A stretch of 44,161 nucleotides of DNA from NCBI GenBank assembly GCA_041687075.1, contig JAWLCO010000020.1:1-44161 (forward strand), given 5' to 3'. The number at the start of each line of letters is the position of its first letter. Positions within the stretch are counted from its first letter, which is position 1. The notes below the pieces were generated by a model. That model was not told where the DNA came from, ran no database searches, and was given only the letters and a program-made list of their open reading frames with translations. Made by a program: the position numbers and the translations under genes. Below, in pieces: positions 25,331-33,581 of the stretch. The DNA is from ZC4RG25 sp041687075 (GTDB lineage: Bacteria > Pseudomonadota > Alphaproteobacteria > Rhizobiales > Hyphomicrobiaceae).

Positions 25331-25540
25331 ATGGAAGATCACACCCTTATCGAAATCGGAGCCGGTCTCCTCGCACTTTGGCTCGCGACCTTTTTCATTC
25401 TCTGGAAGCTCATTGACCGGCAGGGCCGCCCGGGTCCGGTGAAGGGCACCTTCGCCAAGGAGAGCCTGATGCTCGGGCACATGATCGTGCTCGTCACCGG
25501 CCTCGCCATGCTCATCAGCGGGCTGAGCCTGTTCGGCTGA
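25331..25540 (+). CDS. Small two-helix membrane protein linked to TRAP genes
   Basis: A 69-residue protein with two predicted membrane helices (about 8-28 and 47-67) joined by a basic, polar loop DRQGRPGPVKGTFAKES. It starts 14 bp after dctM with a weak ribosome site (GGCAGGCG), so it is probably translated from the dctQM message. I do not recognise the family. Position suggests an accessory of the TRAP transporter, but an independent role is possible. A hairpin follows 22 bp after the stop. Confidence 0.65.
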   Translation: MEDHTLIEIGAGLLALWLATFFILWKLIDRQGRPGPVKGTFAKESLMLGHMIVLVTGLAMLISGLSLFG

Positions 25541-25562
25541 GGTGGCTGGCCGAACAGAACGA

Positions 25563-25578
25563 GGCCCGTCGCCGGGCC
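25563..25578. terminator. Hairpin between convergent TRAP genes
   Basis: GGCCCG (25563-25568) pairs with CGGGCC (25573-25578) around a TCGC loop. It lies between the stops of the small membrane gene (25540) and the convergent binding-protein gene (25606), so it may end both transcripts. No strong T-run is present. Confidence 0.45.
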
Positions 25579-25605
25579 CCGTTGCTCGTCTGCGCTATGC
25601 CCTGA

Positions 25606-26712
25606 TCAGGTCGGGAACTTAATGTCGAGCAGGCGGGCGTTCATGAAGCCCTGATCGGCAATCCGCGCCCAGTTCATGAGATCGCGCCGCGCCTTGAGGA
25701 ACGACTCGACGATCTCCTTCGTGAGCGGATCTCCGCTGTCGCGCATCTCCTGGATGACCTCCCCTGCAGCACTGCCATAGGCCTGCAGGAAGTCGTTGGG
25801 GAAGCGCTTGAGCTGCACGTTGTGCTGCCGGATGAGCGTTTCCAGCGCGGCGCCGTTGCGGGCGTTGAACTCCGACGTAAACAAATTATTTTCGTTGTGG
25901 CAGCAGGCCTTGAAGATGCGCTGCACGTCCTTGGGCAGCGCGGTGAACTTCTTCTTGTCGACCGTCACCTCGATCTGCGTGCCGGGCTCGTGCATGCCGG
26001 GCCAGTAGTAGTACTTTGCGACCTTGTAGAAGCCGAGCGCCAGATCGTTGTACGGACCAACCCATTCGGTGGCGTCGATGGCGCCGGATTGCAGCGCCGC
26101 GAAGATCTCGCCGGCGGGCAGATTGATGATGGTCATGCCGAGCTTGCCGAGCGCCTCGCCGCCGATTCCCGGGATGCGCATCTTCATGCCCTTGATGGAA
26201 TCGACCCCGGTGATTTCCTTGTTGAACCAGCCGCCCATCTGCACGCCCGTCGAGCCGGCGTGGAAGGCTTTGAGGCCGAACTGATCGTAGAGCTTGTCCC
26301 AGAGCTCCTGGCCGCCGAGATGATTCATCCACGCGTCGATCTCGGCCGTCGTCATACCGAAGGGCACGGTCGAGTAGAAATTCAGCGCCTTGCTCTTGTT
26401 TGGCCAGTAATACGGCGTCGCATGCATCAGGTCGGCGGCGCCGCGGATGACAGCGTCGATGCTCTCGAAGGCCGGCACGATCTCGCCGGCTGCGTACACC
26501 TTGATCGTAAGGCGCCCCTCGGTCGCTTCGGTCACGGTTTTTGCGAAGCGCTCCGCGCCGGTACCCTGGCCCGGAAAGTTCTTCGGCCACGTTGTCACCA
26601 TGCGCCATTCGGTCTTGCCCTGCGCGATGGCGGGCTTGGCAAGCGCGGTCGCGCCGGCGGCCGCACCGGCCGTCGCCACGCCTGCAAGGAACTGGCGGCG
26701 TTTGATTGTCAT
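25606..26712 (-). CDS. dctP: TRAP transporter periplasmic binding protein, TakP-like
   Basis: A 368-residue DctP-family protein. The N-terminus has a twin-arginine-like signal (KRRQFLAGVATAGAAAG) with likely cleavage after AIAQ. The arginine of MRIPGIGGEALGKLG should bind a substrate carboxylate. ATEWVGPYNDLALGFYKVAKYYYWPGMHEPGT and GVQMGGWFNKEI resemble the 2-oxoacid-binding TakP subgroup. It delivers solute to DctQM. ATG 26712 has an AGGGAG box on the minus strand about 9 nt upstream. A possible promoter is at 26776-26804. Its gene is convergent with dctQM, so ligand-binding and permease parts can be regulated separately. Confidence 0.9.
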   Translation of the reverse strand: MTIKRRQFLAGVATAGAAAGATALAKPAIAQGKTEWRMVTTWPKNFPGQGTGAERFAKTVTEATEGRLTIKVYAAGEIVPAFESIDAVIRGAADLMHATPYYWPNKSKALNFYSTVPFGMTTAEIDAWMNHLGGQELWDKLYDQFGLKAFHAGSTGVQMGGWFNKEITGVDSIKGMKMRIPGIGGEALGKLGMTIINLPAGEIFAALQSGAIDATEWVGPYNDLALGFYKVAKYYYWPGMHEPGTQIEVTVDKKKFTALPKDVQRIFKACCHNENNLFTSEFNARNGAALETLIRQHNVQLKRFPNDFLQAYGSAAGEVIQEMRDSGDPLTKEIVESFLKARRDLMNWARIADQGFMNARLLDIKFPT

Positions 26713-27094
26713 TCGTTGCTCCCTTGGGCTTCCCCACTATGAGATCATGTATTTCGGCCGTTGAGCCGTGACCTGAGTATGATTTTTGGAAGAGCATTAC
26801 GCAACTTGCTTGTCTCCCGCATGGGAACGTGACGGCCGCTACCTTTGCTAGAACCAGCGCAGAAGCGCAGCCTTTCGACGCACCTGGGCACGACGGGGGA
26901 ATGTTACTGGACCTTGATCTGCCTCTACGTTTAACTATCTGCAGAGAGCGGCGGTAAATCGCGAGATTTGTTGCGCTGCAAATAATTCGAGAGCCGTAAA
27001 GGCCGAAGTTTGCTTTCCATCAACGAAATTCGCTTCGTTGCAGGGCAGCAAACAGAGAGGGGGCGGAGGAACGCAGTTTGAGTGGGAGAGGCCT
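26713..27094. other. 382-bp intergenic region upstream of dctP and of a small gene
   Basis: Apart from the candidate dctP promoter at 26776-26804 and the ribosome site GGGAGAGG just before 27095, I see no gene, repeat or RNA signature. The region is less G+C-rich than its surroundings and serves as a divergent regulatory region. Confidence 0.6.
26776..26804 (-). promoter_or_regulatory. Candidate promoter of the TRAP binding-protein gene
   Basis: On the minus strand TTGCGT (26804-26799) and CATACT (26781-26776) are separated by 17 nt, resembling a sigma-70 promoter. The -10 element lies 63 bp before the start codon at 26712. Prediction by eye only. Confidence 0.35.
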
Positions 27095-27301
27095 ATGGGC
27101 AAGCGAGGCGAGAAGCTTCCAAGCGATTGCGTCGAGTTATTTGCGGAACTCGATCATTGCGAAGATCTGCGCGATGCCTATGCCCGCGTGCAGGATCGCA
27201 TTCGTGCCTACTCGGCCGCCGGGCGGCCAGTTCCTGAGGCGCTGCTACGCTGCGAGCGTGACCTGATGACAGAGTTCATGGCGCAATCGCAGGGCCGGTA
27301 A
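27095..27301 (+). CDS. Small hypothetical protein
   Basis: A 68-residue hydrophilic protein containing LPSDCVELFAELDHCEDLRDAYARVQDRIRAY and ending FMAQSQGR. It is predicted mostly helical with two cysteines in the first helix pair (DC and HC). I do not recognise it. ATG 27095 has a GGGAGAGG box with 5-nt spacing, a strong local argument for translation; an in-frame start at 27038 adds residues unlike a protein core. It is isolated between long non-coding stretches. Confidence 0.55.
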   Translation: MGKRGEKLPSDCVELFAELDHCEDLRDAYARVQDRIRAYSAAGRPVPEALLRCERDLMTEFMAQSQGR

Positions 27302-27887
27302 GCAGGCCGGGAAAGCAAGCCTGATATTTTCAAAGATTTTCCGAACTCTGCCGTGACTCTCGTCTTCGGTGCTGCGCCGCGGCAGTGTGTGCATATATAT
27401 GTATATAATCCTGGCCTGCACAAACGTCAGAATGCGTGCCAAGCTTTGCATCGTTCTGCATTTGCGAGCTTTACCAAGCCCGTGAGTGCTCGCTTGGTTG
27501 AAAAGCGACCCAAATCGGCCACGCGCTCGCCGACTCCTTTGCTTCCAATGCAATCAACCTCTTTAGATTTTCTCAGCCATATCCTGAGAATGATAAAAGG
27601 ATGCGCCCGCACGCGCTTCCTTTAGGTTCCGAGCACGACAGACCAGTTGCGATCACCCGTCGTGCCGTGCCCGGATGCTCAGCCCTGCTGCGCGGGGCAC
27701 CATCTCCCGGGCACATGGGGCGGCGATGACCTGCAGCCCTACTCGGGCCATGGATCGGTGCAACCAATCAGGCGAGTCATCGGGTATGGCTTTGGCTCGT
27801 CAGTGTGGTATGGCTTGGGGTGCTCGCCTTGCCGGGACTCGCCATTGCTTTAGTGTCGATTCCCGCGCATCTCATTGGGAGGAACTG
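27302..27887. other. 586-bp region without a convincing gene
   Basis: No conserved coding frame, tRNA or hairpin terminator is evident. A strikingly A+T-rich stretch at 27392-27410 (alternating A/T ending in TATAAT at 27404-27409) stands out in this genome, but no -35 box lies at the right distance. The last 20 bp hold the strong ribosome site GGGAGGA for the gene at 27888. The region probably carries that gene's promoter and could hide a small RNA. Confidence 0.5.
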
Positions 27888-29234
27888 ATGTCCGATTCTT
27901 CACTTAGGAACGCGGGTCGCCGCGATTTTCTCAAGACTGCAGGCGCTGCTGGCGGGGCGCTGACGCTGAGCGTCACGATGCCCAGCGCGCTGTGGGCACA
28001 AAGCGCGCCGCCGAAGGTCCCCATTGGCCAGATCGTCGCCTTCACCGGCTCGGGCGCCGAATTCGGCCCGTTTTTCCGTGACGCGGCACAGCTCGCCCTG
28101 AACCAGATCAACACTGCCGCCCAAGAGGTCTTCGGCGGCCCGATTGTCGATCGGCTTATCGCGGAAGACTCGAACACCCTGCCGACGCCCGCCATCGAGG
28201 CAGCGCGCAAGCTGGTCGAAGCCGACGGCGTGCCGGCCGTCATCTGCGCCTGGTCGAGCGGCGTTACGGTGGCGGTGGCCACTTCGGTCACACTCCCCTC
28301 GGGCGTGCTGCAGGTCGGCAATGGCACGACCTCACCGCTGGTTTCCGTCCTGCCGGAAGATGAGGGCAAGGACCTGCTGTTCCGCACCAGTCCTTCGGAC
28401 GCGCTCCAGGGCGTGGTTGCGGCAGACCTCGCCATCGGCAACCTCATCGACGGCTACAAGTTCGACACCGCGGCGACCATCTATATCAACAACCCCTATG
28501 GCCAGGGTCTCTCCAACGCCTTCGCCGCCGCCTTCGAGAAGCGCGGTGGAAAGGTGCTGGCCCAGGTCGCCCACCCGGAGGAGGTGCAGCCCACCTACCG
28601 CTCGATTCTGAGCGCGGCGCTGCAGGACAAGCCCGGCGTGCTGGTGTTGCCGACCTATCCCGCCCATACCGCCACGATGCTCAAGGAAAGCCGGGACATC
28701 TTCGGCTACACGAGCTGGCAGTTCACTGATGCCAACCGGTCCAGCGAAGTGCTCGATGCGGTGGGCGGCAAGGACCTTGCAGGCAAGCTCGGCACGGTGC
28801 CTTCGGCTGACCCGGAATCGCAAAGCTACAAGACGTTCGCCGAGGCCTTCCGCGCCGCCACCAAGCAGGACCGCATCCCGCCCTTCTCCGAGACGACCTA
28901 CGACGCGGCGATGGTCATCGGGCTGGCGCTGGCCAAGGCGGTCGCCGACGGGATCACCGACCCGGCCGAGATTACCGGCCGTCAGCTCGCCGACCGTCTG
29001 CGCCCGATCGGCAACCCGCCGGGCGAGCAGATCATCGGCGGCAGCCAGGCGGAGATCACCAAGGCGCTGAAGCTGCTCAAGGATGGGCAGGACATCAATT
29101 ACATCGGCGCTGGCGGCTCGGTCGACTTCGACCAGAACGGCGACGTCAAGACGCCGGTGGCAATCTGGAAGTACACCGAGACAGGCGACGAGAACGTGCG
29201 GATCGTGCCCGCCGACCAGATCGCCTCGGAATAG
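27888..29234 (+). CDS. Branched-chain amino-acid-type ABC transporter substrate-binding protein
   Basis: A 448-residue periplasmic binding protein of the LivJ/peripla_BP_6 family. The N-terminus has a twin-arginine-like signal (GRRDFLKTAGAAGGALTLS) with likely cleavage after LWAQ. Core features are VPIGQIVAFTGSGAEFGPFFRDAAQLALNQIN, DRLIAEDSNTLPTPAIEAARKLV and AATIYINNPYGQGLSNAF. ATG 27888 has a GGGAGGA box 6 nt upstream. It faces livGFHM, encoded convergently at 29612-33396, and very likely serves that transporter. The ligand could be a branched-chain amino acid, an amide or another small carboxylate. A hairpin follows the stop. Confidence 0.88.
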   Translation: MSDSSLRNAGRRDFLKTAGAAGGALTLSVTMPSALWAQSAPPKVPIGQIVAFTGSGAEFGPFFRDAAQLALNQINTAAQEVFGGPIVDRLIAEDSNTLPTPAIEAARKLVEADGVPAVICAWSSGVTVAVATSVTLPSGVLQVGNGTTSPLVSVLPEDEGKDLLFRTSPSDALQGVVAADLAIGNLIDGYKFDTAATIYINNPYGQGLSNAFAAAFEKRGGKVLAQVAHPEEVQPTYRSILSAALQDKPGVLVLPTYPAHTATMLKESRDIFGYTSWQFTDANRSSEVLDAVGGKDLAGKLGTVPSADPESQSYKTFAEAFRAATKQDRIPPFSETTYDAAMVIGLALAKAVADGITDPAEITGRQLADRLRPIGNPPGEQIIGGSQAEITKALKLLKDGQDINYIGAGGSVDFDQNGDVKTPVAIWKYTETGDENVRIVPADQIASE

Positions 29235-29261
29235 AGCTGCGCTAGACTAGCTCACGCCGGT

Positions 29262-29290
29262 CCCCCTCTCCCCAGTCGGGGTGAGGGGGT
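29262..29290 (+). terminator. Repeat-family palindrome acting as terminator of the binding-protein gene
   Basis: CCCCCTC pairs with GAGGGGG around an inner CCCC/GGGG stem, followed by GGTTTTCGACGA. The 3' part (29278 onward) nearly matches the end of the repeat copy at 44141-44161. It lies 27 bp after the stop at 29234. Confidence 0.6.
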
Positions 29291-29477
29291 TTTCGACGAT
29301 CACTGCTGTCCTCTTACCTAACCCTTCGGGCCGTCGCCGCATCAGGTCGGGGAAAGCTCTCTCCCAACGAGAGGCTGAGGCAGTACAGGCTGCGGGCGCC
29401 GCCACCTCAATCGACAGGAGCTCTGGCGCAGTTGCTTGACAGAACGGCGTTTTGGCGCGCCCATACGATTGCTGTTG

Positions 29478-29504
29478 AAGGCCTCGCATTGCGCGGGGCC
29501 TTTT
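29478..29504 (+). terminator. Stem-loop with T-run in the convergent junction
   Basis: AAGGCC (29478-29483) pairs with GGCCTT (29497-29502), with an inner CGC/GCG, followed directly by a TTTT run. It looks like a Rho-independent terminator on the plus strand, although the nearest gene stop is 240 bp upstream. Confidence 0.5.
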
Positions 29505-29575
29505 GATTCACTCGGGGCATCATTCGCGCCTGCTAACAAGACCCCGCCGAAATTGACGGGGTTTGCCACCGGTCT

Positions 29576-29600
29576 GACGGGCGCCCCTGGGGCGCCCGTC
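29576..29600. terminator. Strong hairpin next to the livM stop codon
   Basis: GACGGGCGCCC (29576-29586) pairs with GGGCGCCCGTC (29590-29600) around a 3-nt loop, followed by TTT on the plus strand. It lies 11 bp beyond the livM stop (29612), so it may end the liv operon transcript and block readthrough from the other side. Confidence 0.6.
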
Positions 29601-29611
29601 TTTCCCCGCGG

Positions 29612-30814
29612 CTATGAGCGGCCGTCGGAAATGAAGTCAGACACCTTCTTGCGCTCCTGGATGATCCCCTGCGGGCGGAACAGCACGATCAGTCCGAGCA
29701 GCAGCGCCACCAGCATCCAGCGCAAATAGGCGCCGCGGGAAGGCAGGTCGGGAGAGATCGCCTGGAGCGCGGGACTCAAGACGTCAATCACAAAGGCTGC
29801 CCCGCTCCACACGCCCCAAACGGCAAAGGCTCCGAGAATCGCGCCCTTGTTGTTGCCGCTGCCCCCCAGCATCACCATCACCCAGACGATGAAGGTGGCG
29901 AAGAGCGGGTTGAAATGGCTGTAGTCGATGCTGACCACGTAATGGGCGTAAACGGCGCCCGCGACACCCATGATGAAGCTGCCCAGCACGAAGGACTCGA
30001 TGCGGCGCAAGGTGACGTTCTTGCCATACATCGCCGCCGAGTTCTCCTCGTCTCGAATGGCGCGTTGCAGGCGGCCCCAGGGCGAGCGCGAGATGCGCTC
30101 GAGCAGCAGGAACACCACGGCGAGAATCAGCGCCACGATCACGAGGTAGAGGAAAACGTAGTCGCGCGGTGCGAGCGGCGCGACCCAGCGCGCTACGCCA
30201 GCGGGCAGCCAACTACAGGCCGGATCGGCGAAGACGCAGTCGAACGGGCGCGGAATGCCACGCATCGGCTGCGGCCCGTTGGCCAGCCAGCGCTCATTCT
30301 GGAAGATGAAACGGATGACTTCGGCGATGCCGAGAGTCGCGATGGCTAGGAAGTCCGTGCGCAGGCGCAGCACCGGAATGCTGACGAGAAAGCCCGCCGC
30401 GGCCGCCACGACCCCGGCCATCAGGATACCGGCCATGAAGGGCCAGCCAAGTCCGAAGAGCTGCTGCGAATAGGCTGCCAGCGCACCCTGCGGCATCGTC
30501 GTGGTGAACAGCGCCGAGGTGAAGGCGCCGATCGAGAAGAAGCCGGCGATGCCGAAGTTGACGTGCCCTGTCAGGCCCCATTGGCTGTTCAGGCCGAGAC
30601 AGAGGATCGCGTAGATCCCCGCCATGGTCGAGAAGGAGGCGAGGTAGGTCAGGACGCCCCGCGGCAGCAGGAGCGGCAGCGCTAGCGCCACCACGGCCGC
30701 CGCAATCAGCGCCAGCGGAACACGCAGCGCCGTTCGCCCCGGCAGAACCAGCAGCCCGAGCAGCACCAACGGCAGAAAGAGAAAGGCGGCGCGCGCCAGA
30801 TCGGCACCATTCAT
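29612..30814 (-). CDS. livM: Branched-chain amino-acid-type ABC transporter permease (LivM)
   Basis: A 400-residue inner-membrane permease with about ten hydrophobic segments. Family motifs include AILCLGLNSQWGLTGHVNFGIAGFFSIGAF near residues 70-100, LRLRTDFLAIATLGIAEVIRFIF and MYGKNVTLRRIESFVLGSFIMGVAGAVYAHYV. Together with LivH it forms the channel. It ends in a hydrophilic RPQGIIQERKK tail. ATG 30814 starts 1 bp after the livH stop, so translation is coupled. It is the last gene of the livG-livF-livH-livM order; the matching binding protein gene is convergent at 27888. The length includes a loop around DCVFADPACSWLP with two cysteines. Confidence 0.93.
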   Translation of the reverse strand: MNGADLARAAFLFLPLVLLGLLVLPGRTALRVPLALIAAAVVALALPLLLPRGVLTYLASFSTMAGIYAILCLGLNSQWGLTGHVNFGIAGFFSIGAFTSALFTTTMPQGALAAYSQQLFGLGWPFMAGILMAGVVAAAAGFLVSIPVLRLRTDFLAIATLGIAEVIRFIFQNERWLANGPQPMRGIPRPFDCVFADPACSWLPAGVARWVAPLAPRDYVFLYLVIVALILAVVFLLLERISRSPWGRLQRAIRDEENSAAMYGKNVTLRRIESFVLGSFIMGVAGAVYAHYVVSIDYSHFNPLFATFIVWVMVMLGGSGNNKGAILGAFAVWGVWSGAAFVIDVLSPALQAISPDLPSRGAYLRWMLVALLLGLIVLFRPQGIIQERKKVSDFISDGRS

Positions 30815-30815
30815 C

Positions 30816-31880
30816 TTATTCGCCCCCCTGCCCGAAAAGCCCCTGCGGTTGCAGGACGAGTACGATCACGAGCAGGATGAACGCCACCCCCGGCCCATAG
30901 GCGGGGTTGAGGAACGCGGACGACACCTGCTGAGCCACCCCGATGATGATCGCCCCCGCAATCGCCCCGACGGGGCTCCCCAGCCCTCCCACGATCGCTG
31001 CCGCGAACATCGGCAAAAGCAGCCAGAACCCCATTTCAGGCCGCAGCTGAGACGCGAGGCCGTACATCACCCCCCCGGCGGCGGCGAGACTGGCGCCGAG
31101 AATCCAGGTCCAGGCGATCACCCGCTCGGTGTTGATGCCGCGCACCTGCGCCAGATCGGGATTGTTGGCGGTGGCGCGCATCGCCTTGCCCATGCGCGTC
31201 CGCTCGAGCAGGAACCAGGTGAGAATGACCAGCACCACGGCCAGCCCGAAAACGAAGAGCTGATCGGCCTGAACCCTGATGTCGAGCGGGAAGTCGATCG
31301 CTGGATTGGCGCGACCGGGATAGTAGAACAGGAAGTCCGACCCCCAGACGAGGTAGATCGCGCTACGCAGGAAGAATGCAGCGGCAAGCGAAGCCATGGC
31401 AAAGAGCACGAGCGAGGCAACGCGCTTACGCAGCGGCCGGAAAAGAACCCGGTCGACCGCCAGTGCGATCAGAGAGACTGCGGGCATTGTCAGGATCAGC
31501 GCCGCCACCAGCTCCCAGCCGAACGAGAAAGGGAGCATCGGCGGCCCCATCGGCAGCACTGCGGCGAATGTCAGGGCACCATAAGCGCCAAGCGTCACCA
31601 GCTCGCCGTGGGCGAAATTGGGAAACTTGAGAACGCCGTAAACCAACGTAAGCCCGATCGCCCCGAGCGCGATGATGCCGCCGAGCATCACCCCCCAGAC
31701 GGTCAGCGACAGCATCTCCGAGAGCGTGGCGCCCTGCTGCTGCCCGAGAAGCCAGAACACTGCCAGCGTCAGCAGCAATGCAAGCCCGAGTGCCGTGCGG
31801 CTGCGCAGTGCCGCCATCATCCGTTCGCGCGCGGTACGGTCGTCGCTCCGCTCCGGCGCATTCTGCACTATCTCTGCCAT
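30816..31880 (-). CDS. livH: Branched-chain amino-acid-type ABC transporter permease (LivH)
   Basis: A 354-residue inner-membrane permease with eight to nine hydrophobic segments. The N-terminal 40 residues are polar and extend the usual 290-residue family length. Motifs are GGIIALGAIGLTLVYGVLKFPNFAHGELVTLGAY and RATANNPDLAQVRGINTERVIAWTWILGASLAAAGGV, the cytosolic loop that contacts the ATPases. The stop (TAA 30816-30818) is 1 bp from the livM ATG. The gene follows livF by 24 bp with a GGGA box upstream. Confidence 0.93.
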   Translation of the reverse strand: MAEIVQNAPERSDDRTARERMMAALRSRTALGLALLLTLAVFWLLGQQQGATLSEMLSLTVWGVMLGGIIALGAIGLTLVYGVLKFPNFAHGELVTLGAYGALTFAAVLPMGPPMLPFSFGWELVAALILTMPAVSLIALAVDRVLFRPLRKRVASLVLFAMASLAAAFFLRSAIYLVWGSDFLFYYPGRANPAIDFPLDIRVQADQLFVFGLAVVLVILTWFLLERTRMGKAMRATANNPDLAQVRGINTERVIAWTWILGASLAAAGGVMYGLASQLRPEMGFWLLLPMFAAAIVGGLGSPVGAIAGAIIIGVAQQVSSAFLNPAYGPGVAFILLVIVLVLQPQGLFGQGGE

Positions 31881-31904
31881 CCTGCAGTCCCTTCGGTCTC
31901 CCCC

Positions 31905-32612
31905 TCAGCCGCCAAGATAGAGCCGGCCGACCTCGGGATCGTTCAGAAGCTCCTTACCCGTCCCTTCGAACCGGTTCTCGCCGCTAGCCAGGACATAGCC
32001 CCTGTCCGACATCTCGAGCGACAGCTTCGCATTCTGCTCCACGATCAGAATCGCCGGGCCCGCCTCGTTGATCTTGCGGATCTGGTCGAAGATCACCCCG
32101 ACCATCTTCGGGGAGAGTCCAGCCGAGGGCTCGTCCATCAATACGAGCTTCGGATCGAGCATCAGCGCGCTGCCCATCGCCACCATCTGCCGCTCGCCGC
32201 CCGACATCTTGCCGGCGCGCTGGTTGCGACGTTCCTTGAGGCGCGGAAAATACTCGTAGATTCGTTCCATGCGCGCCGCGATGTCGTTGGTTTTTGCGAG
32301 GAAGGCGCCCATCTCGAGGTTCTCCGACACGGTGAGGTCGGTGAAGACATTGGCGACCTGCGGCACGTAGCACATGCCGCGCTCGACGATCTGGTAAGGC
32401 TGCAGGCGCGAGATGTCGTGCCCATCGAACACCACGCTGCCCTCGCGCGGATGCAGCAGGCCGAAGATCGTCTTCATCAGCGTCGACTTGCCCGCGCCAT
32501 TCGGTCCGATGATCGAGACGATCTCGCGTTCGCCGACCTCCATGGAAATATTGCGCAGGATTTCCGTGTCGCCGTAGCCGGCGGTGACCCCCCGGACCTC
32601 AAGCAGCGCCAT
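31905..32612 (-). CDS. livF: ABC transporter ATP-binding protein (LivF)
   Basis: A 235-residue ATPase. Walker A is IGPNGAGKSTL, the ABC signature is MSGGERQMVAMGSALM, and Walker B is LVLMDEPSAG; MCYVPQVANVFTDLTVSENL contains the Q-loop. Length and the ending (NDPEVGRLYLGG) are typical of LivF. It forms a heterodimer with LivG to power LivHM. It overlaps livG by 14 bp, so the two are translationally coupled. Confidence 0.94.
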   Translation of the reverse strand: MALLEVRGVTAGYGDTEILRNISMEVGEREIVSIIGPNGAGKSTLMKTIFGLLHPREGSVVFDGHDISRLQPYQIVERGMCYVPQVANVFTDLTVSENLEMGAFLAKTNDIAARMERIYEYFPRLKERRNQRAGKMSGGERQMVAMGSALMLDPKLVLMDEPSAGLSPKMVGVIFDQIRKINEAGPAILIVEQNAKLSLEMSDRGYVLASGENRFEGTGKELLNDPEVGRLYLGG

Positions 32613-33396
32613 ACTGCCCCCCCAGATAGGCTTCCAGCACGCGTGAATCGCGGCGCACCTCCTCGGGTCGGCCCTCCATCAGGCGGCGGCCCTCGCTCAT
32701 CACGATCACCGGGTCGCAGAGCTCCATCACCAGATCCATGTCGTGCTCGATCAACAGGAACGTGATGCCGCGCTCTCGCCGCAGATACTCGATATTCTCG
32801 ACGAGCTTCTTCATCAGGGTGCGGTTGACGCCGGCCGCGGGCTCATCGAGAAGCACCAGCCGCGGTTCGGCCATCAGCGTGCGCGCCAATTCCAGGAGCT
32901 TTTTCTGCCCACCCGACAGCCGCCCGGCATATTCGTTGGCGAGGTGCGTCAGGTTGACGAATTCGAGCACCTCCATCGCCCGGTCACGAATCTCATGCTC
33001 CTGCTGGCGCACGAGGCCGGGGCGGATCCAGCAATTCCAGAACTTCTCGCCGGCCTGGTCGGTGGCAACCAGCATGAGGTTTTCCAGAACGCTCATCGTG
33101 CCGTGCTCGCGCGGAATCTGGAAGGTGCGGCAGATGCCGCGCCGGAAGATACCGTGTGGCGGAAGGCTGGTGATGTCCTGCCCATCGGACAGCACGCGGC
33201 CTGAATCGGGTTGGAAAAAGCCGGTGATCAGGTTGAACAGCGTCGTCTTGCCGGCACCGTTCGGTCCGATCAAACCGGTGATCGTTCCCTCGCGCACGCT
33301 GAGCGAGCAATGGTCGATCGCACGCAGCCCCCCGAAGTTCTTGACGAGATCACGTACTTCGAGCACCGGCGGCGTCTGCGCTGGCTGGTCTGGCAT
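32599..33396 (-). CDS. livG: ABC transporter ATP-binding protein (LivG)
   Basis: A 265-residue ATPase and the first gene of the minus-strand liv operon. Walker A is IGPNGAGKTTLFN; the LivG-specific segment GICRTFQIPREHGTMSVLENLMLV follows. The signature is LSGGQKKLLELARTLM, Walker B is LVLLDEPAAGVN, and the C-terminus ends with DSRVLEAYLGGQYGAA, as is usual. ATG 33396 has a G-rich box on the minus strand 6-10 nt upstream. The 185 bp between it and the kinase gene carries no other gene and should hold the operon's promoter. Confidence 0.94.
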   Translation of the reverse strand: MPDQPAQTPPVLEVRDLVKNFGGLRAIDHCSLSVREGTITGLIGPNGAGKTTLFNLITGFFQPDSGRVLSDGQDITSLPPHGIFRRGICRTFQIPREHGTMSVLENLMLVATDQAGEKFWNCWIRPGLVRQQEHEIRDRAMEVLEFVNLTHLANEYAGRLSGGQKKLLELARTLMAEPRLVLLDEPAAGVNRTLMKKLVENIEYLRRERGITFLLIEHDMDLVMELCDPVIVMSEGRRLMEGRPEEVRRDSRVLEAYLGGQYGAA

Positions 33397-33581
33397 TTAT
33401 CCCCCGTCCGATCCAAACGGATGTGGCATAACTAACACCAAGCGGTGGCCCGCGCCAACAATGATGTGTCCGTGGGTGAGGCGGTTCTCGATCGGCAATC
33501 GACCGAGACGCGGCGCATCTGCGTGCACCGCAAAAAGATCAACATCGAAGGCGGTGTTCGCCGGCCGGACCTGGCGGCCGT

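Larger units (their letters stand above)
29235..29611. other. 377-bp convergent junction with several hairpins
   Basis: The gap between the binding-protein gene and livM holds four stem-loops: 29262-29290 (repeat-family palindrome followed by TTTT), 29478-29504 (AAGGCC/GGCCTT then TTTT), 29541-29562 (ACCCCG/CGGGGT) and 29576-29600 (perfect long stem). No coding frame is convincing. It separates two facing transcripts and may contain a short RNA. Confidence 0.6.

Noticed and set aside
27392..27409. A sigma-70 promoter at the TATAAT in the A+T-rich run
   Set aside because: No -35-like hexamer lies 16-18 bp upstream, so the match to the -10 alone is not enough.
30849..32765. Long plus-strand open frame opposite livF and livH
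   Set aside because: Rich in His, Arg and Glu with no domain pattern; it is the complement of conserved permease and ATPase genes.
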